Notes under the pieces: generated by a model
What the model was told of the DNA's origin: nothing
Seen by the model: the letters and a program-made list of their open reading frames with translations, nothing else
The model's database searches: none
Part shown: positions 1 through 10,365 of the stretch, piece by piece
Position numbering within the stretch: position 1 is the stretch's first letter
How the letters are laid out: each line of letters begins with the position of its first letter
Made by a program: the position numbers and the translations under genes
Assembly (NCBI GenBank): GCA_025056465.1
Contig: JANWVU010000008.1
Coordinates: 1 to 36,751, forward strand
DNA length: 36,751 nucleotides
Source of the DNA: Verrucomicrobiia bacterium
GTDB lineage: Bacteria > Verrucomicrobiota > Verrucomicrobiia > Palsa-1439
Direction of reading: 5' to 3'

Positions 1-298
1 CGGACCGGGCCGCTGCCACAATTTCTGGCAGGGGTACCGGCGCGCGTTTCCTCAGGTAAAGCAAGCCCGGTCGCCCTTCGCTTTGATCGATGCTGATATT
101 AGCCTCATGCGCAACGAGCAGAATCCCGGGACCCTGATACACGTGGCTATAATCATGAACGTCAATGAGTAGATGACCCGGCAATGCCTGCCGTTGAATC
201 CAACCGTGGAATACCGGGATGAAATCCTTCAACGGTTTGGCCTCGGGGTTGGTGATAAAGAATTTTACCCCAAACTTGTGCGTTGCGAGTTGAATCAT
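1..298 (-). CDS. Conserved hypothetical partner of sulfite/nitrite reductase (C-terminus outside window)
   Basis: Reverse complement from ATG at 298 reads MIQLATHKFGVKFFITNPEAKPLKDFIPVFHGWIQRQALPGHLLIDVHDYSHVYQGPGILLVAHEANISIDQSEGRPGLLYLRKRAPVPLPEIVAAARS... with no stop to the window edge. Its ATG overlaps the stop of the reductase (ATGA). Missing from the supplied ORF track because it runs off the edge. Confidence 0.8.
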   Translation of the reverse strand, partial: MIQLATHKFGVKFFITNPEAKPLKDFIPVFHGWIQRQALPGHLLIDVHDYSHVYQGPGILLVAHEANISIDQSEGRPGLLYLRKRAPVPLPEIVAAARS

Positions 299-2523
299 TT
301 CTTCCAGATGGCCGCTCGCGCTGCGGCTTTCTCCTGCTGCAGTTTTTCTGCGCAACTGTGCGCACCTTCGATGAACAACTGCGCTTCCTCAATCAGCCGG
401 TGGGTTGCTTCAGCGGTCAACGGCGGACGTTGATCATGTCGCCGATACAAATACGCCGCCAACGACGGCGCAAATATACCGGCCAACCGCGACTTGAACT
501 CCGCCACAATTACGGCGGGCTCGTTTGGGCAATCCGGCCATCTCTCCCGCACCAAACCCAGCGCCGCTTCCAACATGGATTGATACGCCAGCTCATCGGC
601 CTTCGCAAAGTTACCGGCTTCGTGCGCCAGTTGTGCCTCGAAATTCAGCCGTTCCGCAGCGCTGAGCGCAAATTGAAGGGCGGACACCACCTCGCCGGCG
701 CACTCGCCGACGCCGATGTCGCCCATGCTGAACTCACGCGGGTCGCCCCAGTCCGAGTAGAAACTCGGGTCCTGCTCGTAGGGGGGCACCTGCATGAGGT
801 CCTCGATCATGCGTCGAGCCTCGGCTTTGCCAATGCGACCAATAAAATCACCAAAACTTTCGTTGCCCTGCCGCTCTCGCGCAAACCGTTCGATGATGCG
901 CTCGACCACCAGCGGGACGTTTCGCGCCGGTACGCTGCCAATCGCCAAACCATACCGGCCCGCGTTGTTGCGCCACTGCCCGCCGAGCAACACTTGAAAA
1001 TGCGGCACCTTGTGGTTCCCAATCGTGCGGCTGTTACCGTAAAATCCAATGTCGGCCAAATGATGTTGCCCGCACGAATTGAAGCAACCGCTCATTTTGA
1101 TTTTCAGTCCCTTCACCGCGGTATCGAGCGTGTAAAACTTATCGGCCAGTCGCGCCCGTAGCTCGCGCGCCAACCCTCGCGACGATGCAATCCCCAGTTT
1201 GCAGGTATCCGTACCGGGGCACGCCGTCATGTCGTAAATCGTACCGGCCCCCGCTTCACCCAATCCGATGTCCACCAACTCGCGATACAACGCCGGTAGG
1301 TCCGCTTCGGCTACCCAGCGGATGACGAGATTTTGTTCTACCGTCGTGCGTACATTATCGCCGCTATAGCGTCGAACGATATCCGCCAACTGCCGTGCTT
1401 GCGTCGCGGTGATGTCGCCCAGCGGACAGCTCACCGTAACCGTCACATAGCCCGGCTGACGCTGTCGGTACACATTCGTCTCCAACCACGCCTCAAACCC
1501 AGGGGGCCGCTCGCCGTTGAGCGGCTGCGGCGGTTTCAAAGGTCGTTCCGCGAACTGCTCGGCCTGCGGCAGATACGCCGTCCACCGCGGATCCGGTGCG
1601 AGCGTTTTGCGCTCTTCCGCCACCAACCGCCGAAACTCCTCAATCCCGAGTTTCTCCACCAAAAACTTAATTCGCGCGCGCGCACGGTTCTGTTTCTCGC
1701 CCAAACGTGCATACACACGCGCAATCGCCTGCGCCGTCGGCAACAGCTCTTCCACGGGCACAAACTCCGACAGCACTTTCGCTTGATACGGCACGGCACC
1801 CAGCCCGCCACCGACCAACACCTTGAACCCGCGTCGTCCATCCCGCACACGCGCGATCATTCCCAGATCATGCATGTGCGCCAACCCACACGCTTCCTCC
1901 TCGCAACCCGAAAATGCCGGTTTGAATTTGCGTCCGAAATCCTGTGTGTCGGGATGTCCGAGGAGGAAATATGCCAGCGCGCGCGCGTAGGGTGTCACAT
2001 CGAACGCCTCGGTGCGGCACACACCCGCCAGCGGGCACGCGGTCACGTTGCGCACTGCATTGCCGCACGCCTCCCGGGTGGTGATGCCCACCGCCGCCAA
2101 CCGGCGCATGATCGTGGGAGTGTCTTCGATGTGCACAAAATGCAGTTGGAAATCCTGCCGGGTTGTGATGTGCAAAATCCCATCGGAATACTCCTCAGCC
2201 ACCTCAGCCAAAACCTCGAGCTGCTTGGGATTTAATCCGCCATACGGAATCTTGATCCGTTGCATCCCGGGCGCATCCCACTCTGTGTCGGGGCCTTTCT
2301 TTAAGCCCGCTTGCGGATACGCCAATTGTTGCGTCTTGAAGCCGTCCCAGCGCTGTCCGTTGTCGTAGCGCTGACCATACACACCTCGCCGCAGCCGCGC
2401 CTCAGCAAAAACTTTTTCGTCAAGCTTGCCAAGCCGACGCAATTCCAACTGCGTCTCATAAGCGTCAATCTCGCGCCCCAGGTCCACCGGGATTTGATCC
2501 GCCAGTTTTTCCTTCCACGTCAT
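295..2523 (-). CDS. Ferredoxin-type sulfite/nitrite reductase (siroheme, 4Fe-4S)
   Basis: 742 aa ORF with duplicated sulfite reductase repeats; siroheme/4Fe4S cysteines in TACPGTDTCKLGIASSRG...KMSGCFNSCGQHHLADIGFYG. Confidence 0.93.
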   Translation of the reverse strand: MTWKEKLADQIPVDLGREIDAYETQLELRRLGKLDEKVFAEARLRRGVYGQRYDNGQRWDGFKTQQLAYPQAGLKKGPDTEWDAPGMQRIKIPYGGLNPKQLEVLAEVAEEYSDGILHITTRQDFQLHFVHIEDTPTIMRRLAAVGITTREACGNAVRNVTACPLAGVCRTEAFDVTPYARALAYFLLGHPDTQDFGRKFKPAFSGCEEEACGLAHMHDLGMIARVRDGRRGFKVLVGGGLGAVPYQAKVLSEFVPVEELLPTAQAIARVYARLGEKQNRARARIKFLVEKLGIEEFRRLVAEERKTLAPDPRWTAYLPQAEQFAERPLKPPQPLNGERPPGFEAWLETNVYRQRQPGYVTVTVSCPLGDITATQARQLADIVRRYSGDNVRTTVEQNLVIRWVAEADLPALYRELVDIGLGEAGAGTIYDMTACPGTDTCKLGIASSRGLARELRARLADKFYTLDTAVKGLKIKMSGCFNSCGQHHLADIGFYGNSRTIGNHKVPHFQVLLGGQWRNNAGRYGLAIGSVPARNVPLVVERIIERFARERQGNESFGDFIGRIGKAEARRMIEDLMQVPPYEQDPSFYSDWGDPREFSMGDIGVGECAGEVVSALQFALSAAERLNFEAQLAHEAGNFAKADELAYQSMLEAALGLVRERWPDCPNEPAVIVAEFKSRLAGIFAPSLAAYLYRRHDQRPPLTAEATHRLIEEAQLFIEGAHSCAEKLQQEKAAARAAIWKK

Positions 2524-2678
2524 CGTAGAGCCACAATGTCCGAAACAGCCACCGGCTCAACCAGAAAATTGCCGGTCAAGCCGCGAAAAAGTGAGTCCGC
2601 CGCTTGAGATTGCCGCGGCGTTGAGCCCGCGCCGATTTCTCTTCTCGATGCGGCCCCCCTTTGCTAGGCGATGTGCCC

Positions 2679-3501
2679 ATGAGCAAACTTCCCATCGGCG
2701 TAATCGTCGGCTTGACAGACAAGCCAGAGAACGAACTGGGCAAAGTGGTGGACCTCGGATTGCGAAGCTGTCAGGTAGCGTCATGGAACATGGAGTTGTG
2801 GACGCCATCAATCGGCAAGGCGCTCATCGAGGCGGCTCGCAAGCTCGAGATCACCATCACCACGTTTTGGGCGGGTTACCCCGGCCCCGTCGTCTGGGAT
2901 TTGATTGACGGCCCGTCCACCGGTGGGCTAGTGCCGCCGCAATATCGCGCCGAGCGTGTCGCCGCATTGAAAAAAGCGGCAGACTTCGCGGCCTCACTTG
3001 GTCTACCCTCCATTACGACCCACGTGGGTTTTTTGCCTGTGGACCCAAAAGACCGCGTGTACCTCGACACGGTAGATGCAATTCGCGAGATCGCCGAGCA
3101 CTGTCGGCGGCTCGGATTGGAATTTTGGTTCGAGACCGGACAGGAAACGCCCGTGACTTTGCTGCGCACCATCGAGTTGGTCAATACCGGCAACCTCGGC
3201 ATCAATCTCGATCCCGCCAACCTCATTCTGTACGGCATGGGCAATCCTGTGGACGCCCTCGATGTCTTTGGTCGCTACGTGCGGGGTGTCCATGCCAAGG
3301 ACGGCCGATACCCTACTAATGGGCGCGAACTTGGACGAGAAACTCCGTTGGGCGAAGGGCAGGTCAATTTCGCGGTGTTGATTTTCCGAACTGAAAGCGC
3401 GCGGTTATAGCGGTGCGGTGACCATCGAACGCGAAATCAGCGGCCCACAGCAGATTGAGGACATTCGTCGCGCGATTCGGTTGCTAGAGCCACTGTGTTG
3501 A
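2679..3501 (+). pseudogene. Sugar phosphate isomerase/epimerase (xylose-isomerase-like TIM barrel) with an apparent frameshift near 3380
   Basis: ORF MSKLPIGVIVGLTDKPENELGKVVDLGLRSCQVASWNME... with FETGQET, GINLDPANLILYG and VHAKDG motifs. The frame ends at 3410, but the +1 frame continues as FSELKARGYSGAVTIEREISGPQQIEDIRRAIRLLEPLC* to 3501, the expected family C-terminus. Confidence 0.75.
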
Positions 3502-3523
3502 ATACCGCCTTCGGTGCGTCAAA

Positions 3524-3799
3524 TCATAATTCTTTTTTGATGAACTCTAGCAATCTCGCCTCGAGCTCGGGTGGCATCGGCTCCTGTGGGTGACACGCTT
3601 CCTTACACGTCTGCAACGTAAGCCGGTACGTTTCCACGTACTCCAAACACAACGGACAATCTCGCAAGTGCGCTGTCAGTTTCGCGTGCTTCTCAGGAGG
3701 TAACGTGCCGGACACATAGTCGAACAATAAACGATGCACCTGGCGGCAGCCCGGCAACCGCAGCAAACATTTCACGTAATTGACGACACCTTCAATCAT
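3524..3799 (-). CDS. Anti-sigma factor-like zinc-finger protein
   Basis: 91 aa; C..H..C..C zinc-finger pattern (CRQVHRLLFDYVSGTLPPEKHAKLTAHLRDCPLCLEYVE); start overlaps the stop of the upstream ECF sigma gene. Confidence 0.8.
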   Translation of the reverse strand: MIEGVVNYVKCLLRLPGCRQVHRLLFDYVSGTLPPEKHAKLTAHLRDCPLCLEYVETYRLTLQTCKEACHPQEPMPPELEARLLEFIKKEL

Positions 3800-4392
3800 A
3801 CGCGCCCTCTCAGATATGGCAGCAACGCCTTCCGCAACGCCAACCGCGCCCGATGCAACCGGCTCTTCACGGCCGGTACCGTCACGCCCATCGCCTCTGC
3901 AATCTCTTCCATCGACATCTCTTCCACATCCGCCAGTAACACCGTCGTGCGATACGGCTCCGCCAACGCGTCAATCGCCGCCCGCATCCGCTCCCCCAAC
4001 TCCGCCTGCGTCAACGTCCGCGTCGGAACCGACTTCGTGTCCGGCAGCTCAATCACCGGCAACTCGTCTTCCTCGCGTGTGGCGTCCAACGAAACATTCT
4101 GCTCAAATTTTTTGTTCCGTCGCAATTTCATCAAGGCCGCATTCGCGGTCACACGGTACAGCCAGGACGTCAATGCCGAGCGCCCTTCAAAAAACTCAAT
4201 CTTGTTCCAAATGTTGACCAACGCGTCCTGAACCACCTCCTCCGCCTCATGTTGATCGCGCGTAATTTGCAGCGCCACCCCATAAATCTTCGACCCATGC
4301 CGACGCACCAACTCCTCCAGCGCCTCTTTATCGCGCGCCTTTAGCCGCTCCACCAGTGCGACGTCATCTAGTTGGCTCAGCGCCGTGGTCAT
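3796..4392 (-). CDS. RNA polymerase sigma factor, ECF/sigma-70 family
   Basis: 198 aa with sigma-70 region 2 ([34 protein letters not shown]) and region 4 HTH ([29 protein letters not shown]). Confidence 0.95.
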   Translation of the reverse strand: MTTALSQLDDVALVERLKARDKEALEELVRRHGSKIYGVALQITRDQHEAEEVVQDALVNIWNKIEFFEGRSALTSWLYRVTANAALMKLRRNKKFEQNVSLDATREEDELPVIELPDTKSVPTRTLTQAELGERMRAAIDALAEPYRTTVLLADVEEMSMEEIAEAMGVTVPAVKSRLHRARLALRKALLPYLRGRV

Positions 4393-4469
4393 ATTGGGTA
4401 GCCTCGTTCATTCGATGCCAACTCCAAGCAAAAAGTTTTATCGTTTTCCCGTTGTGCTATGGTCCTGCC

Positions 4470-6434
4470 ATGCCCAATCGCCTCATCCACGAAAAAAGTC
4501 CCTATCTGCGCCAACACGCCCACAACCCCGTCGATTGGTATCCGTGGGGCGACGAAGCAATCGCCAAAGCCCGCTCCGAAAACAAACCCATCTTCCTCTC
4601 CATCGGCTACTCCACCTGTCACTGGTGCCATGTAATGGAGCGCGAGTCGTTTGAGGATCCCGCCGTTGCCGAGATCCTCAACCGCCACTTCGTCCCCATT
4701 AAGGTGGACCGCGAAGAACGACCCGACCTGGATCACGTTTACATGACCGCGGTGCAGGCTACGACTGGTCAAGGCGGTTGGCCAATGAGCGTCTGGCTCA
4801 CACCCCAACTCGAGCCTTTTTACTGCGGCACCTATTTTCCGCCCGAACCTCGTTACGGACGACCAAGTTTCAAACAACTGCTGACCCGCATCCACGAAGT
4901 TTGGCAACAACAACGCGATGCCGTCCTGCACCAAGCCCACGAAATCACCGCTTTGATCCGGCAGGATACCGACCGTGCCACCACGCGCGAGCCGATTCTT
5001 CTGTCACCGGAACCGCTCCGACTCGGGCGCCAACAATTCGAACGCAGCTTTGACCCCATCCACGGCGGATACGGCGGCACACCCAAATTCCCGCGGCCGG
5101 TAGTTTTCGAATTTCTTTTGCGCGTCGGGAGCGCCGAGTCGGTCCTTTTTACGCTTCGGCAAATGGGCCGCGGCGGCATCTTTGACCAGCTCGGTGGTGG
5201 ATTCCACCGCTACAGTGTGGACGAACGATGGCTCGTCCCACACTTTGAAAAAATGCTCTACGACCAGGCGCAACTTCTCCGCTGCTACTGCGATGCGTGG
5301 TTGCTGACCCGCGATGACTTTTTCGCCGACATCGCGCGACGCACTTGTGAATACGTTCTGCGTGATCTCACTGACCCGGCCGGCGGCTTTTACGCCGCCG
5401 AAGATGCCGACAGCGAGGGCATGGAAGGGCGATTCTACATCTGGAGAAAATCGGAGATACCAAATGAGGCTGTCTGTGACTATTACGGCGTCACCGAAGC
5501 CGGTAACTGGGAGGACGGTTGGAACATCTTGCACGTCACCCGCGACACGCCTCCACCGGACCTCGAATTATGGCGCCAACGACTCTTCGAGATTCGTTCG
5601 CAGCGCCCACGACCCCACCGCGACGAAAAAATCATCGCTGCATGGAACGGCCTGATGATCTCCGCCCTCTGCCACTACGCGCGTACCGTTGCCGTCGCCA
5701 CCAACCCGACCCTACCGACTGAACCACGCATCTTGACCGCTGCCCAACGCGCCGCTACACGCTATCTCACCGGCTCGCTCCACCGCACCGAAAACATGCC
5801 GGCAATCCTCGACGACTACGCCGCCGTCGCCACAGCCATGCTCGACCTCTATGAAACCGACTTCGACGCGCGATGGCTCCACCGCGCCGTTGAATTGGCC
5901 GACACCATGATCGCGCGATTCGCCGACGAGCAAGCCGGTGGCTTCTACATGACTGATGGCCAGGACCCCCACCTCATTGTCCGACCACGCGAACTGTACG
6001 ACGGGGCGGAGCCGAGCGGCCAATCCATCGCCACGCTGTTACTATTACGTTTGGCCGACATCACCGGCACTGAACGCTACCGGCGTCTCGCCGAACAAAC
6101 GTTGCGCACCCATGCTGCGTGGATGACCCGTGCTCCACATGCCGTCCCGTATCTTCTCTGTGCACTGGACTGGTATCTGCACGGCGCCACACAGGTTTTC
6201 ATCGCCGGTAACCCGCAGCCTTTCTTGCCGGTCCTTCGCGAGGCCTACCGGCCTCGGTTAGTTGTCGCGCTCGCTGAACACCAACCGCACCCACGCCCGA
6301 TGCTGGACAACCAGCCCACCGCGTACCTCTGTCACCAGTTCACCTGTCGTGCTCCGACGACCGACCCGGTGGTGCTCCGAGACCAATTAAGTGAAGCGTC
6401 TCGAACCCATGCCTCCGGCGTGACGAGTTTTTGA
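4470..6434 (+). CDS. Thioredoxin domain-containing protein, YyaL/SSP411 family
   Basis: [71 protein letters not shown] is the signature N-terminus of this family; start moved to 4470. Confidence 0.95.
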   Translation: MPNRLIHEKSPYLRQHAHNPVDWYPWGDEAIAKARSENKPIFLSIGYSTCHWCHVMERESFEDPAVAEILNRHFVPIKVDREERPDLDHVYMTAVQATTGQGGWPMSVWLTPQLEPFYCGTYFPPEPRYGRPSFKQLLTRIHEVWQQQRDAVLHQAHEITALIRQDTDRATTREPILLSPEPLRLGRQQFERSFDPIHGGYGGTPKFPRPVVFEFLLRVGSAESVLFTLRQMGRGGIFDQLGGGFHRYSVDERWLVPHFEKMLYDQAQLLRCYCDAWLLTRDDFFADIARRTCEYVLRDLTDPAGGFYAAEDADSEGMEGRFYIWRKSEIPNEAVCDYYGVTEAGNWEDGWNILHVTRDTPPPDLELWRQRLFEIRSQRPRPHRDEKIIAAWNGLMISALCHYARTVAVATNPTLPTEPRILTAAQRAATRYLTGSLHRTENMPAILDDYAAVATAMLDLYETDFDARWLHRAVELADTMIARFADEQAGGFYMTDGQDPHLIVRPRELYDGAEPSGQSIATLLLLRLADITGTERYRRLAEQTLRTHAAWMTRAPHAVPYLLCALDWYLHGATQVFIAGNPQPFLPVLREAYRPRLVVALAEHQPHPRPMLDNQPTAYLCHQFTCRAPTTDPVVLRDQLSEASRTHASGVTSF

Positions 6435-6471
6435 GCCGTTACTACCCCAGTTTGTTGGATTTTAGGCACAC

Positions 6472-6505
6472 AAAAAAATCAGCCGCCCGATGGACGATGG
6501 GCGGG
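6472..6505 (-). terminator. Putative intrinsic terminator overlapping the 3' end of the exosortase gene
   Basis: Minus strand CCGCCC-ATCGTCCATC-GGGCGG hairpin followed by CTGATTTTTTT; the TGA stop of the exosortase lies between stem and T-run. Confidence 0.6.
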
Positions 6506-7507
6506 TTTTGGAGTGCGGGCCGGCACCACTTCTTCCCGGGTCCAGCGGTAGATCAGTTCGCGGTAGTCGGTGTTCATCAACGTGCTAATGGCGAGCATGC
6601 AGAGGATGGCGAGGCTAAAAACGATGTAGCCTGAGTAATCGTGATAAAGCGGTAGTACGACATCCTGTCCGAACCCTTGCGCCACAAATGCAATCGTCAC
6701 GATGCGCGCCAGGTTGCCGATCACCGCCAGCGGAATTGCGCAGAGGAACAACAGCCATTTCTTCCACGCCCGGTCCAACGTGACGTAACCATAAATGGCC
6801 GTCAGCGCCATCAAAGCAATGAGCGACCGGATTCCGCTACATGGATCGGCCACATCCAGCGGTTCAAACGTGCCCTTGACCGAATGAATCGCCGTGCCCT
6901 GTTGCACTACCTCCAGCCCGAAAAGATTAAGGATTTTGACCGCAAACGTCGTGGTGAACATCCGCAATGGGAACGCGATGATCGGATCGAGGAAGTTCAC
7001 CGGGATCATGAAAAACAGGAACGCGCAAGCAAACCAAAGCTCCCGCGCCCAGCGCCAACCGGCCAGATACCACGTCAGACCGAAAAGCAAAATCGGCAGC
7101 GACCCGGCTAAAATGCGTGGGTTGGCGGAGCGCACCCCGACCCAATAGATAAACATCGCGCCGACGACCAACCACAGGCCTGCATTACCTGGTTGCATTG
7201 GCACCCGATGCAGCACCGTTCGCCATTTCCAAATCAAGACCCCCAGCGAAACCAACGGCACCAGATAACCATGCGCGTAGTCTTGCCCGGCACCCCAGTA
7301 GCTCGCCAGCCACCGAAACACCGACATGGCGCGCTCGTTGGCGACACAGGTTTTATCGATCCCAAACGCATACAACACCAACCCCAGCATCACGACCGCG
7401 AGAATGAGCCGTTGCCGTGACTCCGGCCGAGTGGGCCACCGCATCGTCCAATCTTCGTTTTGGCGTTCGGGAGGCAGCAGCGGTCGGAGAAACTCCGGAA
7501 GTCTCAT
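6479..7507 (-). CDS. Exosortase/archaeosortase family protein
   Basis: 342 aa multi-TM protein with the catalytic Cys (DPCSGIRSL), conserved Arg (IGNLARIV) and His (YHDYSGY). Confidence 0.9.
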   Translation of the reverse strand: MRLPEFLRPLLPPERQNEDWTMRWPTRPESRQRLILAVVMLGLVLYAFGIDKTCVANERAMSVFRWLASYWGAGQDYAHGYLVPLVSLGVLIWKWRTVLHRVPMQPGNAGLWLVVGAMFIYWVGVRSANPRILAGSLPILLFGLTWYLAGWRWARELWFACAFLFFMIPVNFLDPIIAFPLRMFTTTFAVKILNLFGLEVVQQGTAIHSVKGTFEPLDVADPCSGIRSLIALMALTAIYGYVTLDRAWKKWLLFLCAIPLAVIGNLARIVTIAFVAQGFGQDVVLPLYHDYSGYIVFSLAILCMLAISTLMNTDYRELIYRWTREEVVPARTPKPAHRPSGG

Positions 7508-7548
7508 GCGTCACCTCGCAAGCACTAGAGCATAAATTCGGCTCGATT

Positions 7549-9342
7549 TCAACGACTCACGCCCGGGACGACACGGTTGCTCAGCAGCACCTGCTGCCCA
7601 TCCGGTGTGACGGCTTCAATTTGACGCAACGGGAAATTAGGAGGCGGCGGCGGCTGAAACAGTCGCATTAAGAACGGATTTTTGCCGCGCATCAGATCGA
7701 TCGCCGACATCTCGAGGTAAGTGGCCTGCGTCAGGTACACTGCCGCGATGAAGCGAACCCCATCGTTGATGAGCAGGTAATCTTTCTCGTTGGTCGGAAT
7801 CCACACGCAACTCCGGTCACCGTACCACGCGACGGCCCACGGGATGTCACTGGACAGCAATGCATCCTCACGGAACAATCGGGCCACCGCCGCGCAGACG
7901 CCTCCATCAAACGGTGGGTACGGCAGTGTGGTCGCTGGCGGCAACACGGTGTACACCACAGGCAACGCGTTTAGCGAGACGAACGTGCCGACGACCGCCG
8001 CTCGCATCAGCCGGGTGCGCAGTTGAAGTCGCTCAAACAACACGTAGAAAAAGGCCGCGGCATACACCACCATCACCGGCATCAGCACGATCAAAAAGTT
8101 GCGCGGCCCACCGGTTCCGCCTCCCACGCATAAGGCGGCCACCAAAAACAACAGCGACCAAAACACATACCGACGCAGCCGATACACTTCGTCGCGACGC
8201 CACCGATGAAGCAGCGACACGAGAAAAAACGCGATCACGTAGTTGGCGCCCACATCTTTGACTGTCTCGCGGTACACCGTGTGCAGGTTCAGAAGCCCCT
8301 GACGCACCAAAATAATCGGCGCACGGCGGGGAATCTCAGGGCTTAGCGTGCGCTGCAATTGTCCCGGCGCAATCTCCGACGGTGTGTTGCGTCCCGTGCC
8401 CTCAAACAAAACGTATCGGTTCAACCCAAACCAGGTACGAGACACTTTCCAATTCCGCGCCAGCCACGGTGCCCACATGAGCGCAAACACCAGCACCACC
8501 AACCCCATCCTCAGCCAACGATCGCGTGGAAAAGAGACGCCCACATACACCACCAGCGGCAACACCAACACCGCCATGGGGTATCGGGTCAGGCTTCCGA
8601 CTGCCACCGCCAACGCGCTGATCGCCAACGCCACGTACGACCACGCTGGATGCCGCTCGTCGCTCACCCATTTCTCCGCTTTGATCACGCCAAAAGCGGA
8701 CAGCAAAAAAAGTACGCCCAACCAGTTTAGTTCCAAGCCAGACACCGCCGCATCCAGCAGCCCGTCGCAGAACAAAAACAAAAAACAACTCAGCACGGCC
8801 ACTCGGTGGTCGAACATCTCGCGCGCCAGCAGGTACACCAGCACCAATCCCACCATAAAACTTCCCCACCCGATGATCATCAGCAGACGGTCGGCGCGAA
8901 CCGTGCGGATGCCAGGAGCAATGTCGAAGTTAGGCCGCACCACCTTGAAAATGGCCGCCAACAGATACGGATAACCGGGCGGCGTAAACAAATCAGGTTG
9001 GGTCGCGGTTTGTGGGTGTAGCGGGGTCGCTCCCAGTGCTTTGTAATGCCCAATCGCGGCGGGCCGCACCACGCGCGTCACATAGCCCTCGCCGCGCGCG
9101 ATGTTACGCGCCAACTGGCCGTAATTCATCACTTCCGCATCGCGCAGACCATAAAATTGCGTGCCCGTGTAAACGACAATCACAAGCAACACCAACACAA
9201 AGAACATCCCCACCCGAAACAACCCGCCACCCCGCCCGCCCTCCATCTCGTAAACCCAGTCTTGCCACCGCTCGTACAGCGGTTTGCGCGCGGCGCGCAC
9301 CACATGCACGGTGGTTTTTTTGGTGGCCGGGTTGCTGCTCAT
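7549..9342 (-). CDS. Multi-TM glycosyltransferase-like protein (GT39/ArnT-type, dolichyl-phosphate-mannose mannosyltransferase fold)
   Basis: 597 aa, about 10 or more hydrophobic segments, N-terminal loop YGLRDAEVMNYGQLARNIARGEGYVTRV...PPGYPYLLAAIFKV typical of the GT-C/PMT-2 family. Confidence 0.75.
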   Translation of the reverse strand: MSSNPATKKTTVHVVRAARKPLYERWQDWVYEMEGGRGGGLFRVGMFFVLVLLVIVVYTGTQFYGLRDAEVMNYGQLARNIARGEGYVTRVVRPAAIGHYKALGATPLHPQTATQPDLFTPPGYPYLLAAIFKVVRPNFDIAPGIRTVRADRLLMIIGWGSFMVGLVLVYLLAREMFDHRVAVLSCFLFLFCDGLLDAAVSGLELNWLGVLFLLSAFGVIKAEKWVSDERHPAWSYVALAISALAVAVGSLTRYPMAVLVLPLVVYVGVSFPRDRWLRMGLVVLVFALMWAPWLARNWKVSRTWFGLNRYVLFEGTGRNTPSEIAPGQLQRTLSPEIPRRAPIILVRQGLLNLHTVYRETVKDVGANYVIAFFLVSLLHRWRRDEVYRLRRYVFWSLLFLVAALCVGGGTGGPRNFLIVLMPVMVVYAAAFFYVLFERLQLRTRLMRAAVVGTFVSLNALPVVYTVLPPATTLPYPPFDGGVCAAVARLFREDALLSSDIPWAVAWYGDRSCVWIPTNEKDYLLINDGVRFIAAVYLTQATYLEMSAIDLMRGKNPFLMRLFQPPPPPNFPLRQIEAVTPDGQQVLLSNRVVPGVSR

Positions 9343-9466
9343 CGAATGTGATGCACCTTACCGCACGCGCCATGCCGGTCGCAACGGTGTTTCCCGTCGC
9401 GCAGTCCAACCTAAATTGGCTTGGCTTTGGTGCTTCCGATGTTACGCTTCTGCTTTGGAGAATCCC

Positions 9467-9937
9467 ATGGGGGGAAGTGGAAGCGAAGTTGCTCAGGCTC
9501 GACAGTCGCCGTTGGTGCGACAGTTCTCCGTGTTTCTGGAGAACAAAATTGGCGCGTTACTCGAGCTGACGCGTTTGCTTGGCCAACACAACATCCACAT
9601 CTGTGGCATCTCCGTCGTGGACACTGCCGACTCTGCCGTGGTGCGACTCGTGGTGGATGACCCCGCGCGCTGCCACGAAGTCCTCACCGAAGCCGGCATC
9701 GCCGCCGCCGAATCCCAAGTGGTTGTGGTGGAATTATCCCAAGGGGTCGAAAAACTCGGCGAGATTTTGCGGCTGCTCGTGACCGCCGAGGTCAACCTCC
9801 AATACGTCTATTCCCTCATGATTCGGCCGCGCGACCACGCCCTGCTTGCCATTCACTGCGAGGACCCCGAATACGCCCGCGATGTTCTTGTGCGAGGTCG
9901 CGTCACAGTGCTGAGCCAGCAAGACATCTCTCGCTGA
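9467..9937 (+). CDS. Tandem ACT-domain protein
   Basis: MGGSGSEVAQARQSPLVRQFSVFLENKIGALLELTRLLGQHNIHICGISVVDTADSAVVRLVVDDP...VNLQYVYSLMIRPRDHALLAIHCEDPEYARDVL; start at 9467 is in frame with the longer ORF. Confidence 0.8.
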   Translation: MGGSGSEVAQARQSPLVRQFSVFLENKIGALLELTRLLGQHNIHICGISVVDTADSAVVRLVVDDPARCHEVLTEAGIAAAESQVVVVELSQGVEKLGEILRLLVTAEVNLQYVYSLMIRPRDHALLAIHCEDPEYARDVLVRGRVTVLSQQDISR

Positions 9938-9939
9938 TC

Positions 9940-10350
9940 ATGGAGCAACCCACTCCCATCGGCTTGGCGATCGTGATTTGCGACCAAATCATCGAGGACA
10001 AACTCACCCACAAAAAATCCCTTATCGGCATCTTCAACCAGATTGCCACGCCCACCTTTCCCTGCCGGCACCCGCGCATGGCCGTGTTTGTCTCACTCAC
10101 GGAAGGCCGCGGCCCTTACGAGGTGCGTTTGCGTATCGTGCATGAGGAAACGAACACCAGCATCGGTGAGGTCAAAGGGCAAATTCAATTCGCCGACGTC
10201 AACGCCGTCGCGGAGCTAAACTTCGAACTTCTCAACGTCGCGTTCCCCCATCCCGGCTTGTACTCCATTGAGTTTTATTGCAACGACACGCTCGTGCTCG
10301 AACGGCGCTTTCACGTCGTCAAAATTCAACCGTCTCCGTCGGGCAACTAA
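9940..10350 (+). CDS. Conserved hypothetical protein (DUF6941-like)
   Basis: 136 aa; MEQPTPIGLAIVICDQIIEDKLTHKKSLIGIFNQIATPTFPCRHPRMAVFVSLTEGRGPYEVRLRIV; begins 2 nt after the ACT gene, likely an operon. Confidence 0.65.
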   Translation: MEQPTPIGLAIVICDQIIEDKLTHKKSLIGIFNQIATPTFPCRHPRMAVFVSLTEGRGPYEVRLRIVHEETNTSIGEVKGQIQFADVNAVAELNFELLNVAFPHPGLYSIEFYCNDTLVLERRFHVVKIQPSPSGN

Positions 10351-10365
10351 CCCTTCGCGGGGCCT

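Noticed and set aside
283-2235. Long plus-strand ORFs (292 aa at 283-1161, 300 aa at 1333-2235)
   Set aside because: Antisense shadows of the sulfite/nitrite reductase; Arg/His/Pro-rich low-plausibility translations caused by GC-rich codon usage.
2524-2660. Possible SAM or other sulfur-responsive riboswitch upstream of the sulfite/nitrite reductase
   Set aside because: The leader has GC-rich inverted segments but I could not match it to any SAM/SAH riboswitch core.
3370-3400. Programmed +1 frameshift in the sugar isomerase
   Set aside because: No known slippery/stop arrangement (such as CUU-UGA of prfB); a simple indel or sequencing error is more likely.
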